Shown: positions 37,011 through 45,843 of the stretch, in pieces
Position numbering within the stretch: the first letter of the stretch is position 1
How the letters are laid out: every line of letters begins with the position of its first letter
Source: Tepidibacter aestuarii
GTDB lineage: Bacteria > Bacillota > Clostridia > Peptostreptococcales > Peptostreptococcaceae
DNA length: 64,000 nt
Assembly (NCBI RefSeq): GCF_934924865.1
Contig: NZ_OW235315.1
Location: 3,162,001-3,226,000 of the forward strand
Reading direction: 5' to 3'
Position numbers and translations under genes: made by a program
Notes under the pieces: generated by a model
What the model saw: only the letters and a program-made list of their open reading frames with translations
Databases searched by the model: none
Told to the model about the DNA's origin: nothing

Positions 37011-38588
37011 TTAATTCATATTTATTATTTCACCATCAAAATCTAAAAATTCTCCAGTTAAAGCATCTATATAGTATATATCTTCCATTCCTTCTTTTTT
37101 ACTCATCTTATACATTAGTCTTGTCTCCTTTTTGTTACTTTCTTGATCGTATATAGTTACATAACAAAGCTTCACTTCATTTTTATCAAGGTATAATTGT
37201 TTTACCTTCTCACTATCCAAAGCTTTACTTTTATCTTCAAATATTTTACTATTGTCCCATTCAGATTCTATAGCCAATACTCTATTGTCATTTAAATCTA
37301 CATACACAGTTACATCATTATCTTCATACTCTATTCCATTTACAACTCTATTAAAAGTATATCTTGCAACTTTTTCATAAATTACAGTTCCTTCTTCATC
37401 CTCGTAATATTCCTTTTGCTTTCTAATTTCAGTATTTATATTTGTTCCTTTAGTTTGGCAATTATCTTTTATAACTTGTAAAGCCCTTTCGTATCCATCT
37501 TCCCATGTATACTTTGGCTTTTTATCTGTCTCATCCCATTTATCGAAGTCAGTATCCATGTATATTATTTCTTTGTTATTTTTATCTATCACTAATTTGC
37601 CGTTTACTTCATTTTCTTTTTCATCTTTATAACTAAATTTAATGCCCCAAGCTTTTCCTTTTGATGTATTTTCTTTATTAGAGTCTCCAAGTTCTTCTAT
37701 GCTCTTTATATTAATATCTTCATTTAATAATTCTTTCATTTTTTGTATTGAGAAATTTTTCGCCTCTTGCTCAGTTAAATTATAGCTTGGCATTTTTACT
37801 GATATAGATTCTTTATAGTTTTCTTTACTCATTATATCTCTATTAATATTCTTAATATAATACTCAAGTTCACCATCTTTAGCATCTACCATACTTGAAG
37901 TTTTGTAATATGGATTATACATAAGTTTTACTTTTTCATTTCCATCTTTATCATATGTATTCATATACATATATCTCATTTCTATATTATCTTCTATAAT
38001 TTTTGTAGCCTTATCCTTATCTATTACATTTTCAACCTTTGGAATATCCAGATCATTATTCCAATTCAAGCTATAATCAGATACTCTACCACTTTCTTTA
38101 TCTACAGTTATATTTATTCCTTCATATGCAAAATCTACTCCATTCAAAACTCTTCTATATTTAAAATCAAAACTGTAATCATCTTCTGCTTCTATGCATT
38201 TAGTATTTTTTAATTTATCTGGATTCATTTTATTCACTATATTGTCTGCTAGCTTTCTAGCCCCAAACTTAGTAATTTCCTTATCACTTTTATCATGTGC
38301 ATATATATATACACTAGATACAGTTTTATCAGATTCAATAAACACATCTATATCTATATAATTTTTATCTCCTCTGCATATATTTATATCCCACGTACCT
38401 TCTTCATAACCTTTATCAACTGTAACATCAAACTCATCATTAATATCTATATCGAAGTATTTTTCAACTGTATTAATAGCTACCTTCTTAGCTTCATCCT
38501 TACTCACCTTCTCATCTGCAAAAACAAATGTACAACTACTAATTATAAAAACTAATACAAACAAACTCAAAATCCATCTATTTTTCAT
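37011..38588 (-). CDS. exported YcdB/YcdC-type protein (PepSY-related repeats)
   Basis: A 525-residue secreted protein with a signal peptide (1-24, VFA cleavage). It has repeated modules beginning SKDEAKKVAINTVEKYFDIDI near 28 and ITKFGARKLADNIVNKM near 105, each followed by a beta-sheet whose strand VNGVEYEDNDVTVYVDLNDNRV recurs. This is the YcdB/YcdC, PepSY-like family, often peptidase inhibitors or envelope proteins of unknown role. It lacks the SLH anchor of its paralog upstream. Low GC; it is heavy in Lys, Asp and Asn. Confidence 0.85.
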   Translation of the reverse strand: MKNRWILSLFVLVFIISSCTFVFADEKVSKDEAKKVAINTVEKYFDIDINDEFDVTVDKGYEEGTWDINICRGDKNYIDIDVFIESDKTVSSVYIYAHDKSDKEITKFGARKLADNIVNKMNPDKLKNTKCIEAEDDYSFDFKYRRVLNGVDFAYEGINITVDKESGRVSDYSLNWNNDLDIPKVENVIDKDKATKIIEDNIEMRYMYMNTYDKDGNEKVKLMYNPYYKTSSMVDAKDGELEYYIKNINRDIMSKENYKESISVKMPSYNLTEQEAKNFSIQKMKELLNEDINIKSIEELGDSNKENTSKGKAWGIKFSYKDEKENEVNGKLVIDKNNKEIIYMDTDFDKWDETDKKPKYTWEDGYERALQVIKDNCQTKGTNINTEIRKQKEYYEDEEGTVIYEKVARYTFNRVVNGIEYEDNDVTVYVDLNDNRVLAIESEWDNSKIFEDKSKALDSEKVKQLYLDKNEVKLCYVTIYDQESNKKETRLMYKMSKKEGMEDIYYIDALTGEFLDFDGEIINMN

Positions 38589-38656
38589 AAAAATGCCCCC
38601 TTACTTTTTTTGTATACACATGATGATAATACCATATAATGGGTGTTTTTTACAAT

Positions 38657-38698
38657 AAAAATGATGCTTACTAAAACATTTTAATAAGCATCATCTTT
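38657..38698 (-). repeat. nested-palindrome element, mini copy E8
   Basis: Only the outer arms remain: ATGATGCTTACTAAAA pairs with TTTTAATAAGCATCAT. In minus-strand sense it starts 12 bp after the stop of the SLH gene at 38711 and ends in T, so it doubles as a terminator. Confidence 0.7.
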
Positions 38699-38710
38699 CA
38701 ATCAGTTACT

Positions 38711-40900
38711 TTATTTTATTCCAACAGATAAAGCCTTGTATATAGACACAGCCATTTCTGTCATAGTAGCATTATCCTTAGGTCTAAAGCTTGAATTATC
38801 TCCATTTATTATGCCCATACCCTTGCACACTGCTACATATCCCTTGTAACTTTGATCTATACTAGCTTCATCACTAAATCCAAGTGCATACACACCCTTC
38901 ATCTTAGCCATATCTTCTTTATCTATAAGTTTAATTATCATCTTAGCCATTTCTTCTCTTGTTATCTTAGCATCCTTATTGAAATTTTCTTCTTTATTTT
39001 CTATAAATCCATATTCAACTGCAAGTTTTATATAAGATATATCTTCATCGTCATTTTTTATATCTTTAAATTTAAGGTCCTTCACATCACGTGCTCTATA
39101 AGGGCTATATCCTCTTACATTAACAATCATTTTTAAAGCATCTATTTTAGATATCTCGTTATTCGGTTCAAATGTTTTAAGATCTATTATATTACTATCA
39201 CTCAATATTGTAAGCTCTTTTTTAGCCCAATGATTCTTTATTTTATCTGAATAATCTTTATCATCCTTCTTGTTAAATTCTTCTCCATTATAACCTAATG
39301 CTTTCCCACTTATTGCATCCACTCTATCAAATTCAAACATATCTTTTAATCCATATGCTAAAGTAGCCTTTTTATCATTCTCTTCTTTATTTCCAATAAT
39401 ATTATAACTTAATTCAAAGTCACGATTTTCAAAGTATACGTTCTTTGCCTTATCTTTATTGATTACATTGTCACACTTTGGAAATTCAATATCATTATCC
39501 CATGTATATCGTACTTCTGCTACATCACCATTTCTTGCATTAATAACTATAACTATGTTATTATTTTCATATTTTATTTTGTTATTAATTCTTGCAAAAT
39601 TATAGTAATATGAATCTGCATTTATTTTTTTACCATTTATATAATGGTAACTGTTTTGTTCTAGTAATTTAGTATCTAATTCTTTTATATTATATCCATA
39701 GTACTTACTTAAAACATCTACAGCCTTATCATATCCTTGGCTCCAAGTAATCTCAGGAGTAAAATCTTCATCTTCATTATTAAAGTAATAAGTATCGAAA
39801 GATATAATTTCACCTGTATTTGCATCTATTGATACTCTTCCATCTCTATCTTTATCTTTAATATTAAATCTAGCTTCCCATACTTTTCTTCCTCTAGTAA
39901 TAAAATACTCATCGTCTTCTTCATATCTTAATCTATCAATTTCAAAATCATCTTTTATAAAATCTTTTGCAATAGAGTTAATTCTATCTTTAGCCTCTTT
40001 TTCTGTTAATTCTTTACTGAGTTTTTGAGGCTTAGTGATTTTTTTGTATATCTTTTCTTTTTCTTTATCATCTATATCCTTGTAATTTAACTCTTCCTTA
40101 GATCCATCCCATCTCAGCATTACCCCATTTTTAGCATCTACTAAAAATCCTTTTTCATTATATGGCTTATAGAATGATTTTATATTGTCAGGTTTATTAT
40201 CATTATTTTTATCTACATCAGAATATACAAGCTTCATATCAGTATTATCCTTTAATACTTGCTTTGCTTTATCTTTAGCTATAATATTTTTATTATCTTC
40301 AAATTTCACATCATAATCCCAATTAAATCTATATGATTGTATTTTGCCTGTAGACCCATTTATTTCTATATCTATACTATCTGTATTAAAATCAATTCCA
40401 TTTTCCTGTCTTACATAATTAAAACGATAATTTTCGCCTCTAAATCTTTGTGAGAAATAATAATCATCTCTAAGTTTTACTTTTTTACTTTCAACAGGGT
40501 TTATTTGATTTAAAAAATCATCAGCTATTTTTTTAGCTTCTTCTTTTGTCATACTTGGAATTGCTGAATTCTTTTCATTATTGTTCCAATTATAATATCT
40601 TAATTCTAATATTTTACCATTATCAGAGTCTATCTCTGCTTGTATGTCTATATCTATATTATCTTCATGTTTATACCAATCCATGCTCCATGCAGATCTT
40701 TCTCTATATTTTTCATTTCTAAACTCTATTCTAGACTCAAACTTATTGTCTAATTCAACCCCTAAGTAGTTCTTTAAAGCATTTTCTGCTGCCTTCTTTG
40801 CCTCATCCTTAGATACATTAGGTTCAGCAAAAGATAGTATAGAACTACCTAATACCAAAAATACTGTAAAAATAGTCAAAACAATTCTTTTAAAATTCAT
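38711..40900 (-). CDS. exported YcdB/YcdC-type protein with SLH anchor
   Basis: A 729-residue paralog of the 37011 protein: signal peptide 1-24, then three YcdB-like modules (about 28-135, 135-290 and 290-545). An SLH block at about 555-729 (NHWAKKELTILSDSNIID, FKDIKNDDEDISYIKLAVEYG, YKGYVAVCKGMGIINGDNSSFRP) replaces the free C-terminus of its neighbour. The SLH part binds cell-wall polymer, so this protein is surface-anchored while the neighbour is free. Separated from it by mini element E8. Confidence 0.88.
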   Translation of the reverse strand: MNFKRIVLTIFTVFLVLGSSILSFAEPNVSKDEAKKAAENALKNYLGVELDNKFESRIEFRNEKYRERSAWSMDWYKHEDNIDIDIQAEIDSDNGKILELRYYNWNNNEKNSAIPSMTKEEAKKIADDFLNQINPVESKKVKLRDDYYFSQRFRGENYRFNYVRQENGIDFNTDSIDIEINGSTGKIQSYRFNWDYDVKFEDNKNIIAKDKAKQVLKDNTDMKLVYSDVDKNNDNKPDNIKSFYKPYNEKGFLVDAKNGVMLRWDGSKEELNYKDIDDKEKEKIYKKITKPQKLSKELTEKEAKDRINSIAKDFIKDDFEIDRLRYEEDDEYFITRGRKVWEARFNIKDKDRDGRVSIDANTGEIISFDTYYFNNEDEDFTPEITWSQGYDKAVDVLSKYYGYNIKELDTKLLEQNSYHYINGKKINADSYYYNFARINNKIKYENNNIVIVINARNGDVAEVRYTWDNDIEFPKCDNVINKDKAKNVYFENRDFELSYNIIGNKEENDKKATLAYGLKDMFEFDRVDAISGKALGYNGEEFNKKDDKDYSDKIKNHWAKKELTILSDSNIIDLKTFEPNNEISKIDALKMIVNVRGYSPYRARDVKDLKFKDIKNDDEDISYIKLAVEYGFIENKEENFNKDAKITREEMAKMIIKLIDKEDMAKMKGVYALGFSDEASIDQSYKGYVAVCKGMGIINGDNSSFRPKDNATMTEMAVSIYKALSVGIK

Positions 40901-41023
40901 ACCATTCCCCCCTTATTAATATATATCCTTTATCATTATACTATATTTTTGTAAATAAATTACATTTTTAGTGTACTTTTCATATTTTTATATCCATATA
41001 TAAAGTTGAAAGGGGATGATAAC

Positions 41024-41245
41024 ATGGCAGTAACAAGCATTAAAACAGGAACAAGTTTAAAATTAAAGTATTCTTTAGGTCTTAACGAGAAAGGGGTTGA
41101 AAAGTTTAAGACATTGTCTATAAAAAACCTAAATTTAGACTCAACTGATGATGATCTATTTGGAATGACTGCTTTGATGAAGGATATGCAGAGTAATTCT
41201 TTAGCTTCGGTTAAAAAGGTTGTTGATACTGATTTAAGTGAGTAA
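41024..41245 (+). CDS. DUF1659 small protein
   Basis: A 73-residue protein starting MAVTSIKTGTSLKLKYSLGL; AGGGGATG lies upstream of the ATG (six more in-frame codons are not used). The sequence matches the DUF1659 family (VKTxTxLKLxY opening). In Bacilli and Clostridia DUF1659, DUF2922 and YvrJ are found together as a tiny-gene cluster of unknown role. It opens a plus-strand unit divergent from the SLH/YcdB gene. Confidence 0.85.
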   Translation: MAVTSIKTGTSLKLKYSLGLNEKGVEKFKTLSIKNLNLDSTDDDLFGMTALMKDMQSNSLASVKKVVDTDLSE

Positions 41246-41331
41246 TCCTATAATCCAAAATATATCTATGAGAATACCGTTCATGCAATAGAATTTTGAG
41301 AGAAAAAAAATAAGAATATGGAGGTAATATT

Positions 41332-41550
41332 ATGGAAAAGAGACTTGATATGAAGTTTATTAAATCTGATGGTAAGAAGGTAACTGTTAAGGTTCATAGC
41401 TTAAAGGATAATGTTGATGATAGTGCTATAGATGCTTTAATGGATTACATAGTTTCTAAGGATTTGTTTAAATTTAACGGGGAAAGTATAGTCAAGAAAG
41501 AATCTGCTGAGATTATAACTACTCAAACTGAAAATGTTCATATTAACTAA
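41332..41550 (+). CDS. DUF2922 small protein
   Basis: A 72-residue protein: MEKRLDMKFIKSDGKKVTVKVHSLKDNVDDSAIDALMDYIVSKDLF, a clear DUF2922 pattern (short beta strands, then a helix). ATG with GGAGG upstream. Second of three small co-directional genes, followed by a small hairpin before the third. Confidence 0.88.
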   Translation: MEKRLDMKFIKSDGKKVTVKVHSLKDNVDDSAIDALMDYIVSKDLFKFNGESIVKKESAEIITTQTENVHIN

Positions 41551-41555
41551 TTGAT

Positions 41556-41579
41556 AAGGGGCTAATTTTAGTCCCTTTT
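41556..41579 (+). terminator. hairpin between DUF2922 and yvrJ genes
   Basis: AAGGGGCTAA-TTT-TAGTCCCTTTT. The T-run is only four to five bases, so it may be a partial terminator or processing site allowing some read-through into yvrJ. Confidence 0.6.
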
Positions 41580-41599
41580 CTATTATAAGGAGGGATATT

Positions 41600-41755
41600 A
41601 TGAATGAACTTTTGGGATTTGTTTCTAATGTAGGTTTTCCGATAGTTTTATCTATATATCTTTTAACAAGGATAGAGGAAAAACTTGAGAATTTAACCCA
41701 AAGTATTAACAAGCTGAATAATGTGATATCTAGAATAGAAGCAAAAGAATATTGA
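41600..41755 (+). CDS. yvrJ: YvrJ-family small membrane protein
   Basis: Short gene of 51 residues: MNELLGFVSNVGFPIVLSIYLLTRIEEKLENLTQSINKLNNVI. One N-terminal membrane helix (about 8-23), then an amphipathic helix, matches the YvrJ family. AAGGAGG precedes the ATG by 7 bases. Role unknown; it completes the DUF1659-DUF2922-YvrJ trio. Confidence 0.88.
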   Translation: MNELLGFVSNVGFPIVLSIYLLTRIEEKLENLTQSINKLNNVISRIEAKEY

Positions 41756-41766
41756 TTTTAAAGATT

Positions 41767-41788
41767 TGTGGGTTATCTAAAAATATCT
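41767..41788 (+). repeat. fragment of a nested-palindrome element in plus orientation
   Basis: TGTGGGTTATCTAAAAATATC, 12 bp after the yvrJ stop codon, is the leading motif of the E5/E7/E10 half copies but on the plus strand. It is short, so this could be chance; it is of interest because its orientation follows the plus-strand gene. Confidence 0.35.
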
Positions 41789-41864
41789 TGCCCCATAAGA
41801 AATGTCTTAATTTCTTTTTTAAAAATTTTTTATTAAATACAATTAAACTCTAAAGAGCTGAACT

Positions 41865-42065
41865 AAAAATAAAGATTATCAAAATGTTAGTGCATGATTT
41901 AAATGTTTTTGTATAAAACTTGTGTTACATCGTTTGAATATCCGTTAATAAAGTTATTTGTCTGACCAACGGGAGTTTATAACTTTTAGGATATTTAATA
42001 AGACGTAATACTTAGTTTTATTAAAAACATTTAACACATACACGTTATTTTAATAATCTTTATTT
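41865..42065 (-). repeat. nested-palindrome element, full copy E6
   Basis: Outer arms AAATAAAGATTAT with ATAATCTTTATTT plus AAAAT/ATTTT. The loop reads GTTAG on the left and CGTT rather than CGGT on the right. Third arm ATAAAACT/AGTTTTAT, GTGTTAC/GTAATAC, GAATATCC/GGATATTT, AAGTTAT/ATAACTT. Stem bases differ from E4, yet pairs are kept. In minus-strand sense it starts 23 bp after the VanZ stop and ends in five T. Confidence 0.85.
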
Positions 42066-42087
42066 GTGGTTAACCACTATCTAATTT

Positions 42088-42519
42088 TTAAACCACTTCT
42101 TTTTTTATGACTTCTATAAACTTAAGTATCAATATCCCACACACTATTCCTAATGAATCTATTCCTACATCCTTTATCTGTGCACCTCTTCCAGGTGTGA
42201 ACATCTGATGAAACTCATCACTCATACTGTATACAACAGATATTATCGCACCCAATTTATACGAATTATTTTTATTATGAACAATAGATTCTATAGATAA
42301 AGTCATCAATATAGATAATATGAAATACAGTGAAAAATGAGCTGTCTTTCTGACTATATAATCTATATTGTTAATCTCAATTATATCAGTACTTGTAATA
42401 TAATTTATAACTCCTATTGTCATATCCGATTGCGCATCAGATATACTTGCTGGTTGATTAGAAAAGTAAAATATAAGGCACATCCACAGCATACTTATTA
42501 CCCAATATATTTTTTTCAT
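42088..42519 (-). CDS. VanZ-family membrane protein
   Basis: A 143-residue protein with about four membrane helices and VanZ hallmarks (WMCLIFYFSNQPA opening, SDEFHQMFTPGRGAQIKDVGIDSLGIVCGI). VanZ-like proteins give low-level teicoplanin resistance in enterococci; in clostridia most copies have unknown roles. It lies alone downstream of the AbgT transporter. The ribosome site AAAGGAATG is moderate. Confidence 0.85.
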   Translation of the reverse strand: MKKIYWVISMLWMCLIFYFSNQPASISDAQSDMTIGVINYITSTDIIEINNIDYIVRKTAHFSLYFILSILMTLSIESIVHNKNNSYKLGAIISVVYSMSDEFHQMFTPGRGAQIKDVGIDSLGIVCGILILKFIEVIKKEVV

Positions 42520-42588
42520 GTTTATTCATTCCTTTTAACAAGATTTTACTTTCTAATCTATTATGCACAAATAGGATCTATTTTAATA

Positions 42589-44121
42589 CTACATAAATAT
42601 TCCAGCACCAGGTCCTAAAGGAAGATTGAATTTCATAAATACAACTAATAAAATCATCCATAGTATTCCATAAGCTATTGAATACGGGATCATATTTGCC
42701 ATTATAGTTCCCATTCCCGCCTTCTTATCATATCTTCTAGCAAAAGCTAAAATTATAGGGAAGTATGGAAAAAGTGGACTTATAGGGTTAGTTATTGAAT
42801 CTCCTATACGATAAGCTATTTGTGTTACAGCTGGATTATAATCTAAAAGTAAGAACATAGGAACGAATACAGGAGCCATTATAGCCCACTTTGCTGAAGC
42901 ACTTCCTACGAATAAGTTTATAAATCCAGACAATATAATAAATCCAAGTATAAGTCCAAATCCAGTAAAGCCCATATTCTTTAATGCTTCTGCTCCTTTT
43001 ACAGATATTATTATACCTACGTTGCTAAGAGTAAATAAAGCTAAGAATTGAGATGCTGCAAATGCAAGAACTATATACATCCCCATCTCACTCATAGATT
43101 GCCCCATCATAACAACTACATCTTTATCATTTTTTATCTTTTTAGTTATCTTTCCATATATAAGTCCAGGAGCAAAGAACATTAAAGTTATTATAGGTAC
43201 AAGTCCCTTCATAAGAGGAGCCTTAAAAGTTAATAAAGAATTAGTTTCAGGATCCTTCATAAATGCATTATCCCCTATACAAAGACCTACTAATAAAGCT
43301 ACAATCACAAACAAAGATATTCCAGCCCATTTAAGACCTCTTTTTTCATCATTACTAATTTCACTAACTGATTCTGAATCAGAGCTTCCCTCGTATTTAT
43401 CAAATCTAGGAGCTATTATTTTCTCAGTTATAATTACAGATACTATAACAAGTATTACAGTAGAAACTAAAAGAAAATAAAAGTTCATAGCAGGAGTTGC
43501 TTGATAGCTAGGATCTATCATTTGAGCTGCAGGTATAGTAAACCCTGCTAGTAAAACGTCTATCATACTTACCATAATGTTCGCTGAAAAACCTCCAGCA
43601 ACCCCGGCATATGCAGCAAACATTCCTATAAGAGGATGTCTTCCTATTCCAAGAAATACAATAGCTGCAAGCGGAGGTAACACTATAAATCCTGCATCTC
43701 CAGCTGCATTGGCAAGTATTCCTACAAATATTATCATACCTGTGATTAAATTTTTAGGAACCTTACTAATAGAACTTTTAAGAGCTGTCTCCATAAGTCC
43801 TGATTTTTCAGCAACACCAGCACCAAGCATAACAACTAAAACTAAACCTAGTGGTGGAAATCCTTGAAAGTTTCCTACAATACTTGTCAATATACCTCTA
43901 AGCCCATCCTTACTCATAAGATCTACCACATTTACAGTTTCTTGAGTTAATGGATGAACTACAGATACATTTGCCATAAATAATATCTTCGACAATATAA
44001 TTATTAGTCCACATAAAATAGCAAATAAGGTTACAGGATCAGGTAACTTATTTCCTACTACCTCAATCCCATTTAAAAATCTACTAAAAAACTTATTCTC
44101 CTTAACCTGTGCTTTTTCCAC
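42589..44121 (-). CDS. AbgT-family transporter
   Basis: A 510-residue membrane protein of the AbgT (p-aminobenzoyl-glutamate transporter / antibiotic exporter) family: the N-terminal helix GIEVVGNKLPDPVTLFAILCG (18-38) and the FPPLGLVLVVMLGAGVAEKSGL motif with two hairpin loops (about 90-112) and GSASAKWAIMAPVFVPM near 415. It lies 12 bp after an M20 amidohydrolase gene, the classic transporter-plus-hydrolase pairing, so it probably imports an N-acyl or p-aminobenzoyl-glutamate-like substrate. Specificity is not proven. Confidence 0.93.
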   Translation of the reverse strand: MEKAQVKENKFFSRFLNGIEVVGNKLPDPVTLFAILCGLIIILSKILFMANVSVVHPLTQETVNVVDLMSKDGLRGILTSIVGNFQGFPPLGLVLVVMLGAGVAEKSGLMETALKSSISKVPKNLITGMIIFVGILANAAGDAGFIVLPPLAAIVFLGIGRHPLIGMFAAYAGVAGGFSANIMVSMIDVLLAGFTIPAAQMIDPSYQATPAMNFYFLLVSTVILVIVSVIITEKIIAPRFDKYEGSSDSESVSEISNDEKRGLKWAGISLFVIVALLVGLCIGDNAFMKDPETNSLLTFKAPLMKGLVPIITLMFFAPGLIYGKITKKIKNDKDVVVMMGQSMSEMGMYIVLAFAASQFLALFTLSNVGIIISVKGAEALKNMGFTGFGLILGFIILSGFINLFVGSASAKWAIMAPVFVPMFLLLDYNPAVTQIAYRIGDSITNPISPLFPYFPIILAFARRYDKKAGMGTIMANMIPYSIAYGILWMILLVVFMKFNLPLGPGAGIFM

Positions 44122-44133
44122 AATACTCCCCCC

Positions 44134-45315
44134 TTATCCATTCAAATAATCTATAGCAGTCTGAGCAAGACCTTTAGCAATAGTAAGTACATTCTTATCA
44201 TCCCACTTGAACTCAGGATGGTGATGAGCTACTAGATTATCTTTATCCTTACTAATTCCTACAAATATAAAAGACGATGGAACTAATTGACCAAAATATG
44301 CAAAATCCTCTCCACCCATAGTAGGTTCCTTCATATCGAACACATTATCTTCTCCAACTATTTTCTTAAACGAATTTCTAGCAAGCTCGGTCATCTTCTC
44401 ATCATTTATAAGTGCTGGATATTTCTCTTCATATTTAAATTCATAACTTGCTCCTTGAGACTCAGTTAACGCCTTTAATATATTCTCCATGGCCTTTGGT
44501 ATAAACTTTCTATGCTCCTCACTAAACGTTCTAACAGTACCTACAACCTCTACATCATTAGGTATAACATTATGGCTTTTTCCCCCATTAATAGAACCAA
44601 AAGATACAACAGCACTCTCAAGAGGACTTATTCTTCTACTTACAATAGACTGCATATTATTAATAACTTGAGCAGCTATAACAATAGGATCTACACTAAG
44701 ATGAGGAACTGCTCCATGTCCTCCTTTTCCCTTTACCGTAAACCTAAACAAATCTGGTGCAGCCATCATATGCCCTTTTCTTACATGAACTTCACCTTCA
44801 ATCATTTCTCCCCATAGATGACATCCAAAAGCTGCATCTACCTTAGGATTTTCCATAATACCTTCATCTATCATAGGCTTTGCTCCCCCCTGCTCTTCCT
44901 CTGCCGGTTGAAACACAAGCTTTACATTACCATGAATCTTGTCCCTCATTTTATTTAATATCATTGCAGCACCTAAAAGACCTGCCGTATGCCCATCATG
45001 ACCACACGCGTGCATACGATTCTCAACCTTAGATTTATACTCTACATCTGCCTCTTCATTAATACGTAAAGCATCCATATCAGCACGAAGGAGAACTGTA
45101 TTACCAGGACTATTTCCTTTTATAAGACCTACAACCCCAGTCTTAGCAACATTAGTTTTATACTCAATACCTAGTCGTTCAAGCTCATCAGCAATAGTCT
45201 TTGCTGTCTTGAACTCCTCATAACCCAACTCTGGATACATGTGAAATTGGTGTCTTAAATCTACCATTTTGCTATAATTATCATCGCCTATTTTATTTAT
45301 AATGTCCGTATACAT
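44134..45315 (-). CDS. M20-family amidohydrolase (AbgA/B or hippurate-hydrolase-like)
   Basis: A 393-residue dinuclear-metal amidohydrolase: the ACGHDGHTAGLLGA motif (about 102-115) and PAEEEQGGAKPM with metal ligands near 137-148, then a dimerisation lid (about 185-295) and the C-terminal GGEDFAYF. It cleaves N-acyl amino acids or p-aminobenzoyl-glutamate and is linked to the AbgT gene 12 bp downstream. The gap upstream carries a decayed TPP-riboswitch locus, not an obvious promoter for this gene, but the gene is complete with GGGAGGGG upstream of ATG. Confidence 0.9.
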   Translation of the reverse strand: MYTDIINKIGDDNYSKMVDLRHQFHMYPELGYEEFKTAKTIADELERLGIEYKTNVAKTGVVGLIKGNSPGNTVLLRADMDALRINEEADVEYKSKVENRMHACGHDGHTAGLLGAAMILNKMRDKIHGNVKLVFQPAEEEQGGAKPMIDEGIMENPKVDAAFGCHLWGEMIEGEVHVRKGHMMAAPDLFRFTVKGKGGHGAVPHLSVDPIVIAAQVINNMQSIVSRRISPLESAVVSFGSINGGKSHNVIPNDVEVVGTVRTFSEEHRKFIPKAMENILKALTESQGASYEFKYEEKYPALINDEKMTELARNSFKKIVGEDNVFDMKEPTMGGEDFAYFGQLVPSSFIFVGISKDKDNLVAHHHPEFKWDDKNVLTIAKGLAQTAIDYLNG

Positions 45316-45498
45316 TTTTACCCCTCCCTTTCTTGTCCACGTGTTATGTACATGTGTAGTTTATTTTTATGCAATGATACCATATTTTAGTACCTGGTTC
45401 AACAAATTAATATTTATATATATATCAATTTATTTATACATTGTATTTTTCTGAACTTTCTGAATTTATCTCTTTTAAAAATTCGTTTGATTTTGTAT

Positions 45499-45567
45499 AA
45501 AAAAAACGCTCATTAAAATCCAACTACTGAAGTAACAGTAGCTTAAATTTTAATAAGCGTGTTTTTT
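45499..45567 (-). repeat. nested-palindrome element, mini copy E9
   Basis: Arms ACGCTCATTAAAAT and ATTTTAATAAGCGT pair; an inner CTACTG-AAGTAA-CAGTAG hairpin sits in the loop. In minus-strand sense it ends in eight T. It lies in tandem after E7. Confidence 0.65.
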
Positions 45568-45623
45568 ATAATAATTAAAATAACGGGATGAACTGAATCT
45601 CATAATATAGTAACATCACTATT

Positions 45624-45822
45624 AAAACTGGCTATAAAAATGTTAGTGAATGCTTTTAGATATTTTGACTAATATAACTTAGCTTTTATCGTTTAATAAT
45701 ACGTTAAGAAATTTGCATGTCTGAGTGTAGCGAGTTTGTAAATTTTAGGATTATTAATAAGATAAACGCTTAGTTGTATCCAAAATATTGTTGCATTCGC
45801 GGTATTTTTATAGCCAGTTTTT
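45624..45822 (-). repeat. nested-palindrome element, full copy E7
   Basis: Outer arms AAAACTGGCTATAAAAAT and ATTTTTATAGCCAGTTTT are perfectly paired yet share no core sequence with E1-E6. The GTTA/GGT loop is kept, the second stem is GTGAATGC/GCATTCGC, and the third arm has TTATC/GATAA and AAATTT/AAATTT. In minus-strand sense it begins 22 bp after the stop codon of the thiT remnant, preceded by GAGGGTTATCAA. Confidence 0.83.
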
Positions 45823-45843
45823 GATAACCCTCAATAGCTTATA

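Noticed and set aside
38852..39136. Open frame opposite the SLH/YcdB gene
   Set aside because: Low-complexity Ile/Phe/Tyr-rich antisense of a convincing gene; no ribosome site or signal.
2212..45822. Nested-palindrome elements as retron, CRISPR or IStron components
   Set aside because: No reverse transcriptase, Cas or intron-encoding frame lies beside any copy; copies are scattered singly and lack short uniform spacers. The inner part has no reading frame.
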